The position numbers and the translations under genes were made by a program. This document shows positions 41,964 to 43,049 of a DNA stretch of 43,049 nt, piece by piece. Location of the stretch: the NCBI GenBank assembly GCA_017412765.1, contig JAFPWN010000040.1, positions 1 through 43,049 of the forward strand. Direction: 5' to 3'. The notes under the pieces were generated by a model. It searched no databases. It was not told where the DNA came from and saw only the letters and a program-made list of their open reading frames with translations. This DNA comes from Oscillospiraceae bacterium (lineage in GTDB: Bacteria > Bacillota > Clostridia > Oscillospirales > Oscillospiraceae). Every line of letters starts with the position of its first letter. Position 1 is the stretch's first letter.

Positions 41964-42892
41964 GCAAGGTATACGACGCAGCCGCCATCGGCGAGATACT
42001 CATAGACTTCACGGAGGAGGGCGGCAGATTTACTCCGAATCCCGGCGGCGCTCCGGCAAACGTGCTTGCGATGCTCCGCAGGCTCGGCAAAAGCTGCGCC
42101 TTTATCGGCAAGGTCGGGCAGGATTATTTCGGCGATTCTCTCGCCGGCGCGCTCGACTCTCTCGGCATAGATACCGGCGGACTGATGCGCGACGCGAGGG
42201 TGAAAACGACGCTTGCCTTCGTCCACACGCTTCCGGACGGCGACAGAGCCTTCAGCTTTTACCGCGACCCCGGCGCCGATATGATGCTCAGAGCCGGTGA
42301 GGTAAGCGGCGAGATAGTCGATTCCTGCCGCATATTCCATTTCGGAACCGTCTCCATGACGGCAGAGCCTGCAAAAACCGCCACTATCGAAGCGGTGGAG
42401 CGGGCGAAACGCGCCGGAGCGATCATCAGCTTCGACCCAAATCTGAGGCTGAACCTCTGGCGGAGCCACGAGGAGGCGAGAGAGGCGATGGAATACGGCC
42501 TTTCCGTCGCGGATATTGCGAAGATAAGCGATAACGAGGTCGAATTTCTCATCGGAGAGCGCGATTGCGACTACGCCGGCAGAAAGCTGCAGACGGTCTA
42601 CCCGAACCTGCGGCTGTTTACCGTCACGGCCGGCGCGAACGGAAGCTACGCGTTCCGCGGCGCGGCGTCCGCATTTGAGCCTGCCTGCAAAAAGGGAGGC
42701 GTGATCGAGACCACCGGCGCGGGCGATACCTTCTGCGGATGTATGCTGAACGCAGTTCTGGAGCATGGCTTTGATTTTGACCTGCACGAAGCCATGCGCT
42801 TTGCAAATCACGCGGCGTATCTCGTTACGACCCGCCGCGGCGCGCTTATGCAGATGCCGGAAAAGAGCGAGGTCGAGGAGCTTTGCGCCTGA
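41960..42892 (+). CDS. Fructokinase (PfkB family)
   Basis: 310 residues from ATG 41960, overlapping the Enzyme I stop by 4 bp; the earlier in-frame codon at 41924 lies well inside ptsI. PfkB sugar kinase: NPGGAPANVLAMLRRLG at 27-43 (PfkB signature 1 with GG), FHFGTVSM, SFDPNLRLNLW as in fructokinases, and GVIETTGAGDTFCG with catalytic Asp256. Converts fructose plus ATP to fructose-6-phosphate. In this operon it would use the fructose freed by amylosucrase. Confidence 0.93.
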   Translation: MSKVYDAAAIGEILIDFTEEGGRFTPNPGGAPANVLAMLRRLGKSCAFIGKVGQDYFGDSLAGALDSLGIDTGGLMRDARVKTTLAFVHTLPDGDRAFSFYRDPGADMMLRAGEVSGEIVDSCRIFHFGTVSMTAEPAKTATIEAVERAKRAGAIISFDPNLRLNLWRSHEEAREAMEYGLSVADIAKISDNEVEFLIGERDCDYAGRKLQTVYPNLRLFTVTAGANGSYAFRGAASAFEPACKKGGVIETTGAGDTFCGCMLNAVLEHGFDFDLHEAMRFANHAAYLVTTRRGALMQMPEKSEVEELCA

Positions 42893-42966
42893 ATATAAAA
42901 GAGGTGCCTTAGGGACGCTCTCCGCAAGGAAGTCGCCTTGAGGCGGACAAAACCATACTAAAGATA

Positions 42967-43001
42967 GAAACGGTCGTGACTAAGATGGTCACGACCGTTT
43001 C
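42967..43001 (+). terminator. Hairpin after the PTS operon
   Basis: GAAACGGTCGTGAC (42967-42980) pairs perfectly with GTCACGACCGTTTC (42988-43001), 14 bp, loop TAAGATG. There is no T-run, so termination is not certain. A smaller GTCGCC/GGCGGAC hairpin precedes it near 42939-42955. Confidence 0.6.
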
Positions 43002-43013
43002 AGACTGTAGACA

Positions 43014-43049
43014 AAAAGGAAAAAGCGTTGGATAAAGGAGGCGGGGATC
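43014..43049 (+). other. Probable start region of the next gene
   Basis: Two ribosome-site-like motifs are visible: AAAAAGGA at 43013-43020 followed by TTG at 43028, and AAAGGAGG at 43034-43041 close to the right edge. A gene probably starts at TTG 43028 (reading D-K-G-G-G-D) or just outside the window; too little sequence remains to tell. Confidence 0.3.

Noticed and set aside
1-43049. CRISPR array, insertion sequence or transposase
   Set aside because: No regularly spaced direct repeats and no transposase-like product were seen on either strand.

Overview
The window (about 43 kb, GC-rich, many TTG starts, frequent GGAGG-type ribosome binding sites) looks like chromosome of a low-abundance or uncultured Gram-positive anaerobe of the Bacillota, class Clostridia, most likely near Oscillospirales/Ruminococcaceae. 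This rests on the paired glgC/glgD glycogen genes, RNase Y, a SpoIID sporulation hydrolase, PTS components of Gram-positive type and clostridial-style GH3 and GH13 enzymes. The genus cannot be fixed from the sequence alone.

Layout. 1-2777: an accessory patch with the end of a methyltransferase, a GNAT acetyltransferase and an unusual GNAT-kinase-GNAT fusion. 2949-4381 (minus): a small conserved protein and an AraC-type regulator in one operon. 4512-5423: a lone phage-type lysis cassette (truncated holin plus CHAP endolysin). 5594-5870: two divergent arginine tRNAs. 5948-9127: an HD-GYP c-di-GMP phosphodiesterase with an extracytoplasmic sensor, SpoIID and a multi-pass membrane protein. 9207-17661: a complete glycogen operon, glgB-glgP-glgC-glgD-glgA. 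17684-18241: a flavodoxin-like reductase. 18380-20811: a structured leader followed by a GH88 unsaturated uronyl hydrolase and a frameshifted DUF2264 gene. 20881-21176: tRNA-Val with a duplicated tRNA 3' half plus terminator. 21266-24214: RNase Y, an HD nucleotidase and a YhhN membrane protein. 24369-26982: a GH3 beta-glucosidase and a 57-residue membrane protein. 27032-32014: an SLH/NodB lipoprotein, a DUF3810 metalloprotease-like protein, a YfcE-type phosphoesterase and a MalY-type C-S lyase. 32115-35136: a GT4 glycosyltransferase and a GH13 alpha-glucosidase. 35358-42892: a six-gene operon of amylosucrase, HAD phosphatase, sucrose-type PTS EIIBCA, HPr, Enzyme I and fructokinase.

How it works together. 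The dominant theme is alpha-glucan storage. The glg operon makes and mobilises glycogen from glucose-1-phosphate. The last operon has every part needed to take up sucrose as sucrose-6-phosphate, remove the phosphate (HAD), polymerise the glucosyl half directly into alpha-glucan (amylosucrase) and phosphorylate the released fructose (fructokinase). No GH32 sucrose-6-phosphate hydrolase, the usual partner of a sucrose PTS, is present. This PTS-sucrose-to-glucan route is the most interesting proposal from the window. It is inference from gene content and needs biochemical proof.

Gene starts were re-chosen where a ribosome binding site favoured an internal ATG over the longest open frame. Long antisense open frames over the GC-rich genes were treated as shadows.
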